From Nitriliruptoraceae bacterium (lineage in GTDB: Bacteria > Actinomycetota > Nitriliruptoria > Nitriliruptorales > Nitriliruptoraceae): a DNA stretch of 21,920 nucleotides. A model generated the notes under the pieces. That model was given only the letters and a program-made list of their open reading frames with translations, was not told the DNA's origin and searched no databases. The position numbers and the translations under genes are program-made. The stretch is taken from the NCBI GenBank assembly GCA_003554005.1, contig PWEU01000105.1:1-21920 (forward strand), written 5' to 3'. Within the stretch, counting starts at the first letter, position 1, and each line of letters opens with the position of its first letter. Below are positions 13,060 to 21,253 of the stretch, one piece after another.

Positions 13060-14178
13060 GTGGAACCGATCCGGTTGGGCAGCATCGGACCCGAGGTCGA
13101 GGACGTCCAGCGTCGCCTCGAGGCCCTCGGTCTGACGTGCCCCAGCGACCCGAGCGTGTTCGACCCGGCGACCGAGGCCGCCGTCCGGACCTTCCAGCAA
13201 CGGCGTGGGCTGATCGCCGACGGCGTCGTGGGCCCGGAGACGTGGCAGACGCTGGTCGGAGCCTCCTTCAGCCTGGGTGACCGGCTGCTGTACGTCACCC
13301 GGCCGTTGATGCGCGGGGACGACGTCCGTGAGCTCCAGCGGCGCCTGAACCGCCTCGGCTTCGACGCCGGATACGACGACGGCCTGTTCGGCCCGCAGAC
13401 GGTGGCGGCGGTCCGCGAGTTTCAACTCAACGCCGGGCTGCTCGTCGACGGCATCGCCGGCCGGGAGACGGTGGAGCACCTCCTGCGCCTCCACCGCTCG
13501 CACCAGGAAGCTCCGGTTGCGGCGGTCCGCGAGCGCGAGGCGCTGCGACGACCCTCCCGCCGCGGCCTGGCGGGAGCCCGGCTGATGGTCGATCCCGGCC
13601 ACGGGATCGCGGATCCGGGGCTGTCCTCGGCCGACGGGGCGCAGGAGCACGACATCACCTGGCGCATCGGCACGGCCCTGGAGGGACGGCTCGCCGCCCT
13701 CGGGGCGCACGTGGTGCTCAGCCGTGGCCCCCACACCAGCCCGACGCCGTCCCAGCGGGCCCAGCAGGCCAACGCCGAGGACGTGGAGTTGATCCTGTCG
13801 ATCCATCTCAACGGGGCGAACTCGCCGCGGGCGCGGGGTGCGGCCGCCTACCACTTCGGCACCGAGGCGCAGATCTCCGATCGAGGCCAGCGCCTCGCCG
13901 ACCTGGCCCTGGCAGCGGTGCTGGCCACCACCGGTACCAAGGACTGCCGTGTCCACCCCTCGATCAGCCCCATCCTGCGAGAATCGCGAGCGCCGGCTGC
14001 GGTGATCGAGCCAGGCTTCCTCACCCACCCGGAGGAGGGCCGGCAGCTCGCCCAGCCCCGAACCCAGCAGCGCATCGCCGCGGCGCTGACCCACGCGATC
14101 ACCCATTACCTGCTCGGCGACCCACCGTCGACGCCCGCCGGGATGGCACCGGTGACCTCCACCCGCAGCCCGCCCTGA
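13060..14178 (+). CDS. cwlM: CwlM-like N-acetylmuramoyl-L-alanine amidase with two peptidoglycan-binding domains
   Basis: The 372-residue protein has two PG_binding_1 repeats (about 8-65 and 82-142, each with the DGxxGPxT signature: DGVVGPET, DGLFGPQT) and an Amidase_3 domain (about 174-352). The zinc and catalytic residues expected for this family are all present: H181 in VDPGHG, E196 in QEHD, H249 in LSIHLNG and E317 in VIEPGF. There is no signal peptide, as in mycobacterial CwlM, a cytoplasmic regulator of MurA controlled by Ser/Thr phosphorylation. Synteny also places it at cwlM (Rv3915). Whether it cleaves peptidoglycan or regulates is not decided by sequence. The GTG start has a -10 box six nt ahead. 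Its 3' end overlaps the convergent MFS gene by 73 nt. Confidence 0.92.
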   Translation: MEPIRLGSIGPEVEDVQRRLEALGLTCPSDPSVFDPATEAAVRTFQQRRGLIADGVVGPETWQTLVGASFSLGDRLLYVTRPLMRGDDVRELQRRLNRLGFDAGYDDGLFGPQTVAAVREFQLNAGLLVDGIAGRETVEHLLRLHRSHQEAPVAAVREREALRRPSRRGLAGARLMVDPGHGIADPGLSSADGAQEHDITWRIGTALEGRLAALGAHVVLSRGPHTSPTPSQRAQQANAEDVELILSIHLNGANSPRARGAAAYHFGTEAQISDRGQRLADLALAAVLATTGTKDCRVHPSISPILRESRAPAAVIEPGFLTHPEEGRQLAQPRTQQRIAAALTHAITHYLLGDPPSTPAGMAPVTSTRSPP

Positions 14179-15335
14179 CGCAGGTGCACGACCAGTGCCC
14201 CGACCCCGACCGCGACCGCGCCGACCGCGAAGGCGAAGCGCGGTCCACCGGTGTCCACGGCGAGACCGGCGGTACTGGCACCGATCGCGACCCCGAACAC
14301 CACCGCCGATTGCAGCCACGCCTGCGCCTCGGTCTGCGTGCCTCGGATCGCGAGGTCGTCCAGGAGTTGGAAGGCCACGATGGTCGTCGGTGCGAGGAAC
14401 ACCCCGGCCAGGAACAGTCCAGCGCTGAACCACCTCAGGTCGTGCACCGTGAGGGGGAGCAGGACCATCCCCAGGGCCAGGGCCACGGCCAGCACCCGCA
14501 GCCGTCCCGGCAGCGTGCCCGGCCAGGGTCGTCCGCCGTACACGATGCCGCTCAGAAGGCTGCCGGTCGCCAGGGTGGCGATCAGGCGGCCGGCGTCACT
14601 GCGATCGCCGGCGAGCTCCGCCACGGCCGGCACGGTGATGTCCAACACCCCGAAGGCGACCGCCGCGAAGGCGATAGCCAGCGCGATGACCCGCACCCCC
14701 GGCGCCCGTAGGGCCCCGCCACGGGGCCGGCGGCCGTCGCGTCGTGGTGCCGACCGTGCGGCCGCGGTGCTCGCGTACCCGATGGACCCCAGGGCGGCGA
14801 ACACCCCGGCCAGCACCACCGACCAGCCCGCCGTGCCGGCCTCCGCGATCCAGACCGCGAGCAGCGGACCCATCACGAACCCCAGCTCCACCGAGATCGA
14901 GGACAGGGCGAAGGCCGTCTCCCGCAGCTGCCCGGTGGGGAACAGGCGTGACAGCAGGACCCGCGACGCCGCGGTGACCGGCGGGTAGAAGGCGCCGGTC
15001 CAAAGCGCCGCCACCACCAGCAGCCACACGCCTGAGCCGCCGGCGGCCGCGAGCGCCAGGCAGATCGTGCCGCCGAGGTAGCCGACGGCGTCGGGCACCA
15101 GGATCCTGGCCTGACCGAACCGATCCACCAGACGGCCCTGGAGGGGGGAGGCGAGCCCGACCCCCAGCTGGTGACCCGCGCTGACGAGTCCGGCCGCCGC
15201 GTAGCTGTACCCGTGTTCTCGCAGGAGGAGGACCAGCGCGAGGATCATCATGCCCGGCGCCAGACGCGCGACCATGGAGCTGAGCAACGGCCACCGTGCC
15301 GCACGGTGGGTGAACAGCTCGAGATAGGCGCGCAC
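14106..15335 (-). CDS. MFS transporter
   Basis: The 409-residue protein is almost wholly hydrophobic, with about 12 predicted helices and a basic central loop (RSAPRRDGRRPRGGALRAP) between the two six-helix halves. The loop between helices 2 and 3 carries GRLVDRFGQAR, a good match to the major facilitator signature GxxxDRxGR(R/K). It probably exports or imports a small solute across the membrane; the substrate cannot be told. The GTG at 15335 precedes the basic N-terminus and first helix; its Shine-Dalgarno is weak. It lies 59 bp downstream of the GNAT gene in the same direction, so it is likely co-transcribed, and it overlaps the amidase 3' end by 73 nt. Confidence 0.9.
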   Translation of the reverse strand: MRAYLELFTHRAARWPLLSSMVARLAPGMMILALVLLLREHGYSYAAAGLVSAGHQLGVGLASPLQGRLVDRFGQARILVPDAVGYLGGTICLALAAAGGSGVWLLVVAALWTGAFYPPVTAASRVLLSRLFPTGQLRETAFALSSISVELGFVMGPLLAVWIAEAGTAGWSVVLAGVFAALGSIGYASTAAARSAPRRDGRRPRGGALRAPGVRVIALAIAFAAVAFGVLDITVPAVAELAGDRSDAGRLIATLATGSLLSGIVYGGRPWPGTLPGRLRVLAVALALGMVLLPLTVHDLRWFSAGLFLAGVFLAPTTIVAFQLLDDLAIRGTQTEAQAWLQSAVVFGVAIGASTAGLAVDTGGPRFAFAVGAVAVGVGALVVHLRQGGLRVEVTGAIPAGVDGGSPSR

Positions 15336-15394
15336 GGACAGCTCACGGAGGTCGTGGTGGCGTCACCGGGGGCGTCCCGGGGCGGGGCGTCCGC

Positions 15395-16132
15395 TCAGTC
15401 CGCGTCGCCTCCCGGTTGTCTCGACGTCGAGACGACCGCGCCGTTGACGGTACCGCCGCGTCTCGGGACAGGTGCGGTCACCGGCAGCCGTGCCAGGACC
15501 TCGTCCCAGGCGTGCTCGAGGGAGTCCGCCCACCGCACCGTGCGGCGGGTATCGAGTCGCAGCAACGGGGTGCGAGGGTGCTCTCGGTGGATCGTGAAGC
15601 CCTCGTGCAGCAGCCAGGTCACCGGGAGCAGGCAGGTGCGCTCCCGGAACCGGCGGTCCCCGTAGGCCTCGACCGCCGGCCGATCCTGTCGGATCGCCTC
15701 CCGCAGCGCGGCCTGCACCAAGAGCCGGCCGATGCCCGCCTCACGGTGGATGTCCCCGACGTAGGCCGTGGCCAGGAGCAGGGCATCGCGATCGGTCCGC
15801 GGTGCCATCCCAGCGCGTGGCGCGTACCGTTCGCTCGGGGCGAACAGCGCGAACCCGGCCAGCTCCCGCCCCCGCTGGTTGCCGCGCGGTACCTCGACGA
15901 CCGCTCCCGCCGGCAGGCCATCAGCGGTGCAGGCCTCGACCCAGTCGCGCTTGCGTTCGCTGGGGTCGCGCTGCGCCTCGTGGGGTGGGACGGCGGGAGC
16001 GAGCCCGCCGAGCACGGTCGGTGATCGCGGCTGCGGGCACGGTCCGCCCAGTTCCCAGAACACGCATCGGGCACAGGCTCCGGGGAGCCGCCCCACCTCC
16101 CCGCCGGTGAGCGGGAGCGGACGCCGTCCCAT
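15395..16132 (-). CDS. GNAT-family N-acetyltransferase with N-terminal cysteine motif
   Basis: The 245-residue protein opens with CARCVFWELGGPC (C20, C23, C32), a cysteine cluster that I associate with the actinobacterial acetyltransferases found next to parB. The GNAT core follows (about 75-185): VEVPRGNQRGRELAGFALFAP, ATAYVGDIHREAGIGRLLVQAAL with the acetyl-CoA loop R130-EAGIG, and VEAYGDRRF. The acceptor is unknown. The ATG at 16132 lies 3 nt after the stop of a small membrane gene, so the two are coupled. In Streptomyces and mycobacteria a gene is also found at this place between trxA/cwlM and parB. Confidence 0.85.
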   Translation of the reverse strand: MGRRPLPLTGGEVGRLPGACARCVFWELGGPCPQPRSPTVLGGLAPAVPPHEAQRDPSERKRDWVEACTADGLPAGAVVEVPRGNQRGRELAGFALFAPSERYAPRAGMAPRTDRDALLLATAYVGDIHREAGIGRLLVQAALREAIRQDRPAVEAYGDRRFRERTCLLPVTWLLHEGFTIHREHPRTPLLRLDTRRTVRWADSLEHAWDEVLARLPVTAPVPRRGGTVNGAVVSTSRQPGGDAD

Positions 16133-16135
16133 GGC

Positions 16136-16303
16136 TCAGGCCGAGCGTGTCGGACGACGCGGGCCGTCGTCGCGCGGCAGGACCAGGCCGATCACCGCGC
16201 CGATCACCGCGCCGACGAGGAGCCCGAGGAGGGCTCTTCGCCAGCCGGACGGGCCGGTGATGCGGCCGTCCGCTGCCGTCAGCTCGACCGGTTGCCCCTC
16301 CAT
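16136..16303 (-). CDS. Small 55-residue glycine-zipper membrane protein
   Basis: I do not recognise the family. The start is set at ATG 16303, which has AGGAG (complement of 16309-16313) five nt upstream; longer readings to 16546 run across the divergent promoter region and have no support. The protein has a soluble N-terminus (MEGQPVELTAADGRITG) and a single helix with small-residue spacing (LLGLLVGAVIGAVIGLVL, about 25-42), then a basic tail. Glycine spacing of this kind favours helix packing. It is the first gene of the minus-strand unit leading to the GNAT and MFS genes. Confidence 0.75.
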   Translation of the reverse strand: MEGQPVELTAADGRITGPSGWRRALLGLLVGAVIGAVIGLVLPRDDGPRRPTRSA

Positions 16304-16402
16304 CACGTCTCCTGCACTGCACACCGTCCCAGCTCCTCCGGGGATCGCGAACCTCTGGACCGTGTGCGTCTGTGCGGCCGCGACCGTCCGCGCCTTCCCG
16401 GT

Positions 16403-16422
16403 CGCTACGCTCGAGCGTAGCG
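16403..16422. promoter_or_regulatory. 20-bp perfect palindrome with opposed TACGCT boxes
   Basis: CGCTACGCTCGAGCGTAGCG is a perfect inverted repeat in the 179-bp gap between divergent genes. TACGCT (TAnnnT) occurs on both strands, at 16406-16411 (plus) and 16414-16419 (minus). It could be a symmetric pair of -10 elements, an operator for a dimeric regulator, or both. Leaders of about 65 nt to the aminotransferase GTG and about 100 nt to the small membrane gene would result. Confidence 0.6.
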
Positions 16423-16482
16423 GGGCGGCCCTCGCGGGACCCGGAGAGGGCGGCGCCGGCATCGCACCACCTGGAGACCCGC

Positions 16483-17775
16483 GTGCGGCTCGACACCGAC
16501 CCTTACCTCTCCCGCTACGCGCTGCGCGTGACGGGGATGAGCGCATCGGAGATCCGTGCGCTCTTCGCCGTCGCTTCCCGCCCGGAGGTCGTCTCCTTCG
16601 CCGGCGGCATGCCGGCCACCTCGGCGATCGACATGGAAGCCGTCGAGGCGGTGGTCGCCGGGGTGATCCGCGACGAGGGGGCGCTGGCGCTGCAGTACGG
16701 CGGGGGGCAGGGGCGACCCGAGCTGCGGGAGCTGCTGCTGGACGTGATGCGGCACGAGGGCGTCCCGGCTCACGCCGACGACCTGATCGTGACGGTGGGC
16801 GGACAACAGGCCCTGGAGCTGGTCGCCAAGTGTTTCCTGGACGACGGCGACATCGTGCTCGCGGAGGGTCCGACCTACGTGGGTGGCATCGGTGCCATGT
16901 CCAGCCACCGTGCTGAGGTCAGACACGTCCCGATGGATGACGACGGGATGAGCATCGACCTGCTGGAGGAGGCGCTCGCCCAGCTCGCCGCCGAGGGGCG
17001 CCGCGCGAAGTACGTCTACACGATCCCCAACCACCAGAACCCGGCGGGGGTGTCGCTGTCGGTGCCGCGCCGTGAGCGGCTGGCCGAGCTGGCGGTGGAG
17101 CACGACCTGCTGGTGGTGGAGGACAACCCCTACGGCCTGCTCGACTTCGGTGGTCGCTGTCTCCCGAGCCTCAGGTCGATGATCCCGGACCGGGTCGTCT
17201 ACATCGGCACGATGTCCAAGACCTTCGCGCCTGGGGTGCGGACGGGCTGGATCGCCGCACCGGGACCGATCCGCGACAAGCTGGTCCTCCTGCGCGAGGC
17301 CGCTGATCTGTGTCCGTCGAACCTCACCCAGATGATCGTGGAACGCTGGCTGGCGACCCAGCCGTGGCGCGACCAGATCAAGCGCTTCACCGAGCTCTAC
17401 CGTGAGAAGGCCGATGTCATGCTCGCATCCCTCGAGCAGGAGATGCCGCCGGGGGTCAGCTGGACCGTCCCGGCTGGAGCGTTCTACATCTGGTTGACGG
17501 TGCCGGCCGGCATCGACACCTCGGACCTGCTGGCCAAGGCGGTCGGACGACGGGTCGCCTACGTCCCCGGCCGCGGGTTCTACGCCGACGGCTCGGGTGG
17601 CGAGCAGATGCGGCTGTGCTTCAGCTACCCGGAGCTGTCACGGATCCCCGAGGGGGTCTCGAGGCTCGGTGAGTTGCTCCACGACGAGCTGGAACTGGTC
17701 CAGGCCCTGTTCGGTGACGACGCACCCTCCCCGGACCGACGCCTCAGTGGGCCGACCTCGGGCGTGGGCGGGTGA
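16483..17775 (+). CDS. PLP-dependent aminotransferase (class I/II, LysN/2-aminoadipate type)
   Basis: The 430-residue product is a fold-type I transaminase. It shows the ring-binding and phosphate-binding residues expected: PNHQNPAG (N186), VVEDNPYG (D214, Y217) and the Schiff-base lysine in TMSKTFAPGVRTGW (K246, with R253). VVSFAGGMPAT near residue 37 and QYGGGQGRPELRELL (71-85) are typical of the 2-aminoadipate / MocR-like aminotransferase subgroup, but no DNA-binding domain is attached. The substrate is unknown. The start is GTG 16483, with CTGGAG just upstream; the frame continues upstream to 16372 but crosses the divergent promoter. The HAD gene follows after 40 bp. Confidence 0.92.
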   Translation: MRLDTDPYLSRYALRVTGMSASEIRALFAVASRPEVVSFAGGMPATSAIDMEAVEAVVAGVIRDEGALALQYGGGQGRPELRELLLDVMRHEGVPAHADDLIVTVGGQQALELVAKCFLDDGDIVLAEGPTYVGGIGAMSSHRAEVRHVPMDDDGMSIDLLEEALAQLAAEGRRAKYVYTIPNHQNPAGVSLSVPRRERLAELAVEHDLLVVEDNPYGLLDFGGRCLPSLRSMIPDRVVYIGTMSKTFAPGVRTGWIAAPGPIRDKLVLLREAADLCPSNLTQMIVERWLATQPWRDQIKRFTELYREKADVMLASLEQEMPPGVSWTVPAGAFYIWLTVPAGIDTSDLLAKAVGRRVAYVPGRGFYADGSGGEQMRLCFSYPELSRIPEGVSRLGELLHDELELVQALFGDDAPSPDRRLSGPTSGVGG

Positions 17776-17815
17776 GCGGGCGGCCGTCGCACGGGTCGGC
17801 CGGCCAGGGGGCATC

Positions 17816-18514
17816 GTGACGCTGGACGGGATCACCGAGCAGGCCGACGTCGATGACGACGCCCCGTCGACGGTGGTGTTCGACGTGGGAGAGGTGCTGA
17901 TCGACGAGACCCGTGTCTGGGGGGTCTGGGCCGACCTGCTCGGGGTCTCCCGCCTGACGTTCGCCTCGGTCCTCGGCGCTGCCATCGTGCAGGGCGAGGG
18001 GCTGCAGGCGGTGTTCGATCACCTGGCGCCGAACCTCGAATGGCGCAGCTTCGAGCAGGAACACGAGGACCGCTACGGCGGCTTCCGGGAGGAGGATCTC
18101 TACCCGGACGTGCGACGCTGCCTCGAAGACCTGGTCAGCCTGGGGTTCTCGGTGGTGATCGCCGGGAACCAGCCCACACGCCGTCGAACACAGCTCGAAG
18201 CGCTGGGCCTGCCGCACGACGCGATGGCGATGTCGGAGGAGCTCGGGGTCGCCAAGCCCGATCCGGTCTTCTTCGACCGTGTCCTGGAGCTGGCGGGCAA
18301 CGATGAGCCGGAGGAGCTCCTCTACGTCGGTGATCGGACCGACAACGACGTCGCTCCCGCTGCCGCCGCCGGCCTGCGTACCTGCTGGTTACGTCGAGGG
18401 CCCTGGGGGCAGCTCCAGGATCTACCTGAGACGGCGGCAGAACCGGATCTGGTCCTGGAGGGCCTGGGAGAGCTGGCGACCCTGCTGACGACCTGGCGTG
18501 GAGAGACGACGTGA
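17816..18514 (+). CDS. HAD-superfamily hydrolase
   Basis: The 232-residue protein has the HAD core: nucleophile in VVFDVGEVLID (D23), motif II VVIAGNQP (113-120), the lysine motif GVAKPDP (K147) and the acidic motif LYVGDRTDNDV (D173, D178). At the usual DxD position the second aspartate is glycine (D-V-G), as in the haloacid dehalogenase / epoxide-hydrolase-N subgroup. It is probably a phosphatase or dehalogenase acting on a small molecule; the substrate is unknown. The GTG at 17816 is preferred because AGGGGG lies just before it and the fold begins soon after; the open frame extends further upstream inside the aminotransferase gene. Its stop overlaps the rpiA GTG by 4 nt (GTGA). Confidence 0.88.
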   Translation: MTLDGITEQADVDDDAPSTVVFDVGEVLIDETRVWGVWADLLGVSRLTFASVLGAAIVQGEGLQAVFDHLAPNLEWRSFEQEHEDRYGGFREEDLYPDVRRCLEDLVSLGFSVVIAGNQPTRRRTQLEALGLPHDAMAMSEELGVAKPDPVFFDRVLELAGNDEPEELLYVGDRTDNDVAPAAAAGLRTCWLRRGPWGQLQDLPETAAEPDLVLEGLGELATLLTTWRGETT

Positions 18515-19215
18515 CCGCTGAGGAACCACTCACCATCGACGCGCGCAAGCGCGCGGCCGCCCTGGCAGCTCTGGAGTTGATCCAGGACGGCATGCAGCTG
18601 GGTCTCGGTACCGGCTCCACGGTCGAGCACCTGCTCGGGGCGATCGCGGAACGTGGGCTGGATGTGGCCGGGGTCCCGACCTCGGAGGCGACCGAGGCCT
18701 ACTGCCGCGAGCTGGATCTCCGGGTGCTGCACCCCTCCGAGGTGGAGAGCCTGGACCTCGCGATCGATGGGGCGGACGAGCTCGACCATGCCCTCACGGC
18801 CACCAAGGGAGGCGGCGGCGCCCTGCTCCGCGAGAAGGTGGTCGCCGCCATGAGCGAGCGATTCGTCGTGATCGCGACCACCGACAAGCTCGTCGACCGC
18901 CTGGGTCACAGCTTCCCGCTCCCGATCGAGGTGGTGCCCTTCGCCGCCGGTCCCGTCACGCGACGTCTCCGTGAGCGCGGCTACGACGTCCAGTTGCGGA
19001 CCGCGGGAGAGGGTCCGGCGGTGGTCACCGACAACGGCAACCCCCTACTGGATGCGCGCATGGTCGGCGGCATCGAGGATCCGGCGGTGGAGGAGCTGTG
19101 GATCGCCGCCCTCCCGGGCGTCGTCGAGTGCGGACTGTTCGTGGACCTGGTCGACCATGCCCTGCTCGCCGACGAGGACGGCCGAGTGCTGTCACTCGAA
19201 CCCGGTGTCAGCTGA
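18511..19215 (+). CDS. rpiA: Ribose-5-phosphate isomerase A
   Basis: The 234-residue enzyme interconverts ribose 5-phosphate and ribulose 5-phosphate in the pentose phosphate pathway. Family motifs are complete: the phosphate loop GLGTGST (31-37), DGADELD (86-92), the KGGGGALLREK stretch (99-109, with the catalytic Glu107) and TTDKLVD (123-129). The late segment LPGVVECGLFVD agrees with the usual C-terminus. It starts with a GTG that overlaps the HAD stop. The stop lies 2 nt from that of the convergent parB. Actinobacteria often use RpiB; a type A enzyme beside the par locus is notable. Confidence 0.96.
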   Translation: MTAEEPLTIDARKRAAALAALELIQDGMQLGLGTGSTVEHLLGAIAERGLDVAGVPTSEATEAYCRELDLRVLHPSEVESLDLAIDGADELDHALTATKGGGGALLREKVVAAMSERFVVIATTDKLVDRLGHSFPLPIEVVPFAAGPVTRRLRERGYDVQLRTAGEGPAVVTDNGNPLLDARMVGGIEDPAVEELWIAALPGVVECGLFVDLVDHALLADEDGRVLSLEPGVS

Positions 19216-19217
19216 GG

Positions 19218-20327
19218 TCAGTCCAGCGGCTGCTCACCGGCTTCACGCGGCGGCCCCTGGGCACCGAGACCGTCAGCGATCACCGCGACGATCCGCTCGA
19301 GGTCATCCACGGAGCCGAACTCGACCGCGAGCCGGCCCTTCTTGGCCCCCATCGTGATGCGGACACGGGCCTGCAGGGCGTCCGACAGGTCGTCCTGGAG
19401 CTCGAGCAGACCGGGAGCGGTCGGGGAGCGGCGCGGCTTCGATCGTGGGGCTGGCTCATCCATGAGCTTGACGCGCACCAACTCCTCCGTGGCCCGGACC
19501 GACAGTCCCTCGGTCACGATGCGTTCCGCCAAGGCCGACTGTCGGGAGCCGTCGGGGATGGCGAGCAGGGCACGGGCGTGCCCGGCGCTCAGCACGCCGG
19601 CCGCCACCCGGCGTTGGACCGATGGTGGGAGTTGCAGCAACCGGATCGTGTTACTGACCGCCGGACGCGACCGCCCGAGCCGGGTTGCGAGCTCGTCCTG
19701 GGTGACCCCGAACTCCTCGAGCAGCTGCTGGTAGGCCGCAGCCTCCTCCAGCGGGTTGAGCTGCACACGGTGGATGTTCTCGACCAGCGCCTCCTTCAGC
19801 AGGTCGGCGTCCTCGGTGTGGCGGACGAGCACCGGCACCGTGGGGAGCCCGGCCAGGTGCGCGGCCCGCAGGCGTCGTTCACCAGCCACGAGCTCGTACC
19901 GTCCGCCGGCCAGGGGCCGCACCACCAGGGGTTGCAGCATGCCCACGTCGGCGAGCGACACCGACAAGCCCTCGAGTTCGTCCGGGTCGAAGACCTCGCG
20001 AGGTTGCCGCGGGTTGGGGGTGATGAGCCCGGGATCGATCTCTGCGTAGGTCGCAGGACCCAGAGCGGTCACCGGGTCGGGCGGGGATGCCACCCCGGGA
20101 TCGTCTGGCAGCGGTGGTGCATCACGCTCATGTTCGGCCGCGGAGGGACTGAACCCGGTCGTACGGGCCTCGGCGGCGGGCTCGGGCGCGGCCTCGGACG
20201 CGGCGTCGCTGCCCTGGTCACCCGCCGGGTCGGTCCGTTGGTGCGGCGACGCCTCCCCCTCGTCGCGGGCGGCCGCTGGTGGGATGAGTGCCGCCAATCC
20301 GCGGCCGAGCCCCGATCGTCGGGTCAT
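19218..20327 (-). CDS. parB: Chromosome partitioning protein ParB
   Basis: The 369-residue protein is a CTP-dependent DNA clamp that loads at parS sites and spreads to organise the origin region. The N-terminal peptide MTRRSGLGRGLAALIP is the ParA-stimulating motif. A long, low-complexity acidic/Pro linker (about 20-90) follows. The CTP-binding domain contains GERRLRAAHLAG (149-160) and ENIHRVQLNPLEEA (183-196), where ENIHR stands in the usual ENIQR box. A helix-turn-helix (TQDELATRLGRSRPAVSNTIRL, 209-230) and a C-terminal dimer domain (about 305-355) complete it. The ATG overlaps the parA stop by 4 nt, so the pair is coupled. Confidence 0.97.
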   Translation of the reverse strand: MTRRSGLGRGLAALIPPAAARDEGEASPHQRTDPAGDQGSDAASEAAPEPAAEARTTGFSPSAAEHERDAPPLPDDPGVASPPDPVTALGPATYAEIDPGLITPNPRQPREVFDPDELEGLSVSLADVGMLQPLVVRPLAGGRYELVAGERRLRAAHLAGLPTVPVLVRHTEDADLLKEALVENIHRVQLNPLEEAAAYQQLLEEFGVTQDELATRLGRSRPAVSNTIRLLQLPPSVQRRVAAGVLSAGHARALLAIPDGSRQSALAERIVTEGLSVRATEELVRVKLMDEPAPRSKPRRSPTAPGLLELQDDLSDALQARVRITMGAKKGRLAVEFGSVDDLERIVAVIADGLGAQGPPREAGEQPLD

Positions 20328-21238
20328 GCTCCCGCCTCCTCATCGAGCGCGGCCTCCGCCGCCGGGGGCGTCGGGGACGCCGGCACCGTGAAGCTGCCCC
20401 CCAGAAGGCGATCGACCCCCGATTCCTCCGGCAGCTCCAGCGGAAGCTCCAGCCGGAGGGCAACCTCGCGTGCGAGGCGTTGGTAGGCGCGGGCACCACG
20501 GCTCGAGGGGTCGTACACAGTGATCGGTTGGCCGAAGCTCGGAGCCTCCGAGAGTCGCACGCTGCGCGGGATCACCGTGCTGTAGGTGAGATCCCCGAAG
20601 TAGCCGCGGACCTCCTCCACCACCTGCTGGGACAGGTTCGTCCGCGCATCGAACATGGTGAGGACCACACCACCCACCCGCAGTCTCCGGTTGAGGTTGT
20701 CGGCCACGAGGTCGACGGTGCGCAGGAGTTGGCTCAGACCCTCCAAGGCGTAGTACTCGCATTGGATCGGCACGAGGACCTCATCCGCGGCCACCAGAGC
20801 GTTGATCGTCAACAGCCCGAGCGATGGTGGACAATCGACCAAGATGACGTCGAAGCTGTCCCGGACCGGGTCCAAAGCCCTCTCCAGGCGGTGTTCCCGC
20901 GAGAAGGCCGGCACCAACTCGACCTCCGCCCCGGCGAGATCCAACGAGGAGGCGAGCAGCGACAGTCGCTCCATCCCCGTCTCCTGCAGGGCCGGGAGCA
21001 ACACGTCCCCATCGACCAAGACCCCGTAGGTCGACGGTTCTCCCTCCTCGATCCTGATGCCCAGACCGGTGCTGGCGTTGCCCTGCGGATCCAGATCAAC
21101 GAGCAGGACGCGGGCACCGAAGTTGGCGAGACCCGCCGCCAAGGAGATCGCGGTGGTGGTCTTGCCCACGCCACCCTTCTGATTGGCGACGCAGACGGTC
21201 ACCGCACCGCCAAGGATCCGGGATTGTTCCTTATCCAT
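20324..21238 (-). CDS. parA: Chromosome partitioning ATPase ParA
   Basis: The 304-residue ParA/Soj ATPase binds DNA nonspecifically when ATP-bound and pulls ParB-parS complexes. It has the deviant Walker A motif KGGVGKTT (21-28, with signature Lys21), the A' motif LLVDLDPQGNAS (45-56) and Walker B VILVDCPPSLG (131-141). The C-terminal 40 residues are an Ala/Pro/Glu tail beyond the conserved fold. The ATG at 21238 lacks a strong Shine-Dalgarno; GGAATGAC precedes it, in an AT-rich patch. rsmG ends only 33 bp upstream, so read-through from rsmG is likely. Confidence 0.97.
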   Translation of the reverse strand: MDKEQSRILGGAVTVCVANQKGGVGKTTTAISLAAGLANFGARVLLVDLDPQGNASTGLGIRIEEGEPSTYGVLVDGDVLLPALQETGMERLSLLASSLDLAGAEVELVPAFSREHRLERALDPVRDSFDVILVDCPPSLGLLTINALVAADEVLVPIQCEYYALEGLSQLLRTVDLVADNLNRRLRVGGVVLTMFDARTNLSQQVVEEVRGYFGDLTYSTVIPRSVRLSEAPSFGQPITVYDPSSRGARAYQRLAREVALRLELPLELPEESGVDRLLGGSFTVPASPTPPAAEAALDEEAGA

Positions 21239-21247
21239 GTCATTCCA

Positions 21248-21253
21248 TGTTAT
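21248..21253 (-). promoter_or_regulatory. Possible -10 box TAACAT for parA in an AT-rich patch
   Basis: Positions 21239-21264 are strikingly AT-rich for this genome. On the minus strand TAACAT lies 9 nt before the parA ATG, so transcripts would have a leader of a few nt or none. The patch also holds the direct repeats ATGTCAT, ATGTTAT and ATGTTCC (plus strand). The assignment is tentative because the box lies within a 33-bp gap of a likely operon. Confidence 0.3.

Noticed and set aside
13708..13713. CACGTG-type cores (also near 605 and 4008) as parS sites
   Set aside because: They lie inside coding regions and lack the flanking TTTC/GAAA arms of parS.
12829..14433. Minus-strand 534-residue open frame
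   Set aside because: It is antisense to the amidase gene, which has full family motifs; the composition is typical of a high-GC shadow frame.
19098..20486. Plus-strand 462-residue open frame
   Set aside because: It is antisense to parB and crosses the rpiA end; Arg/Gly/His-rich shadow without motifs.
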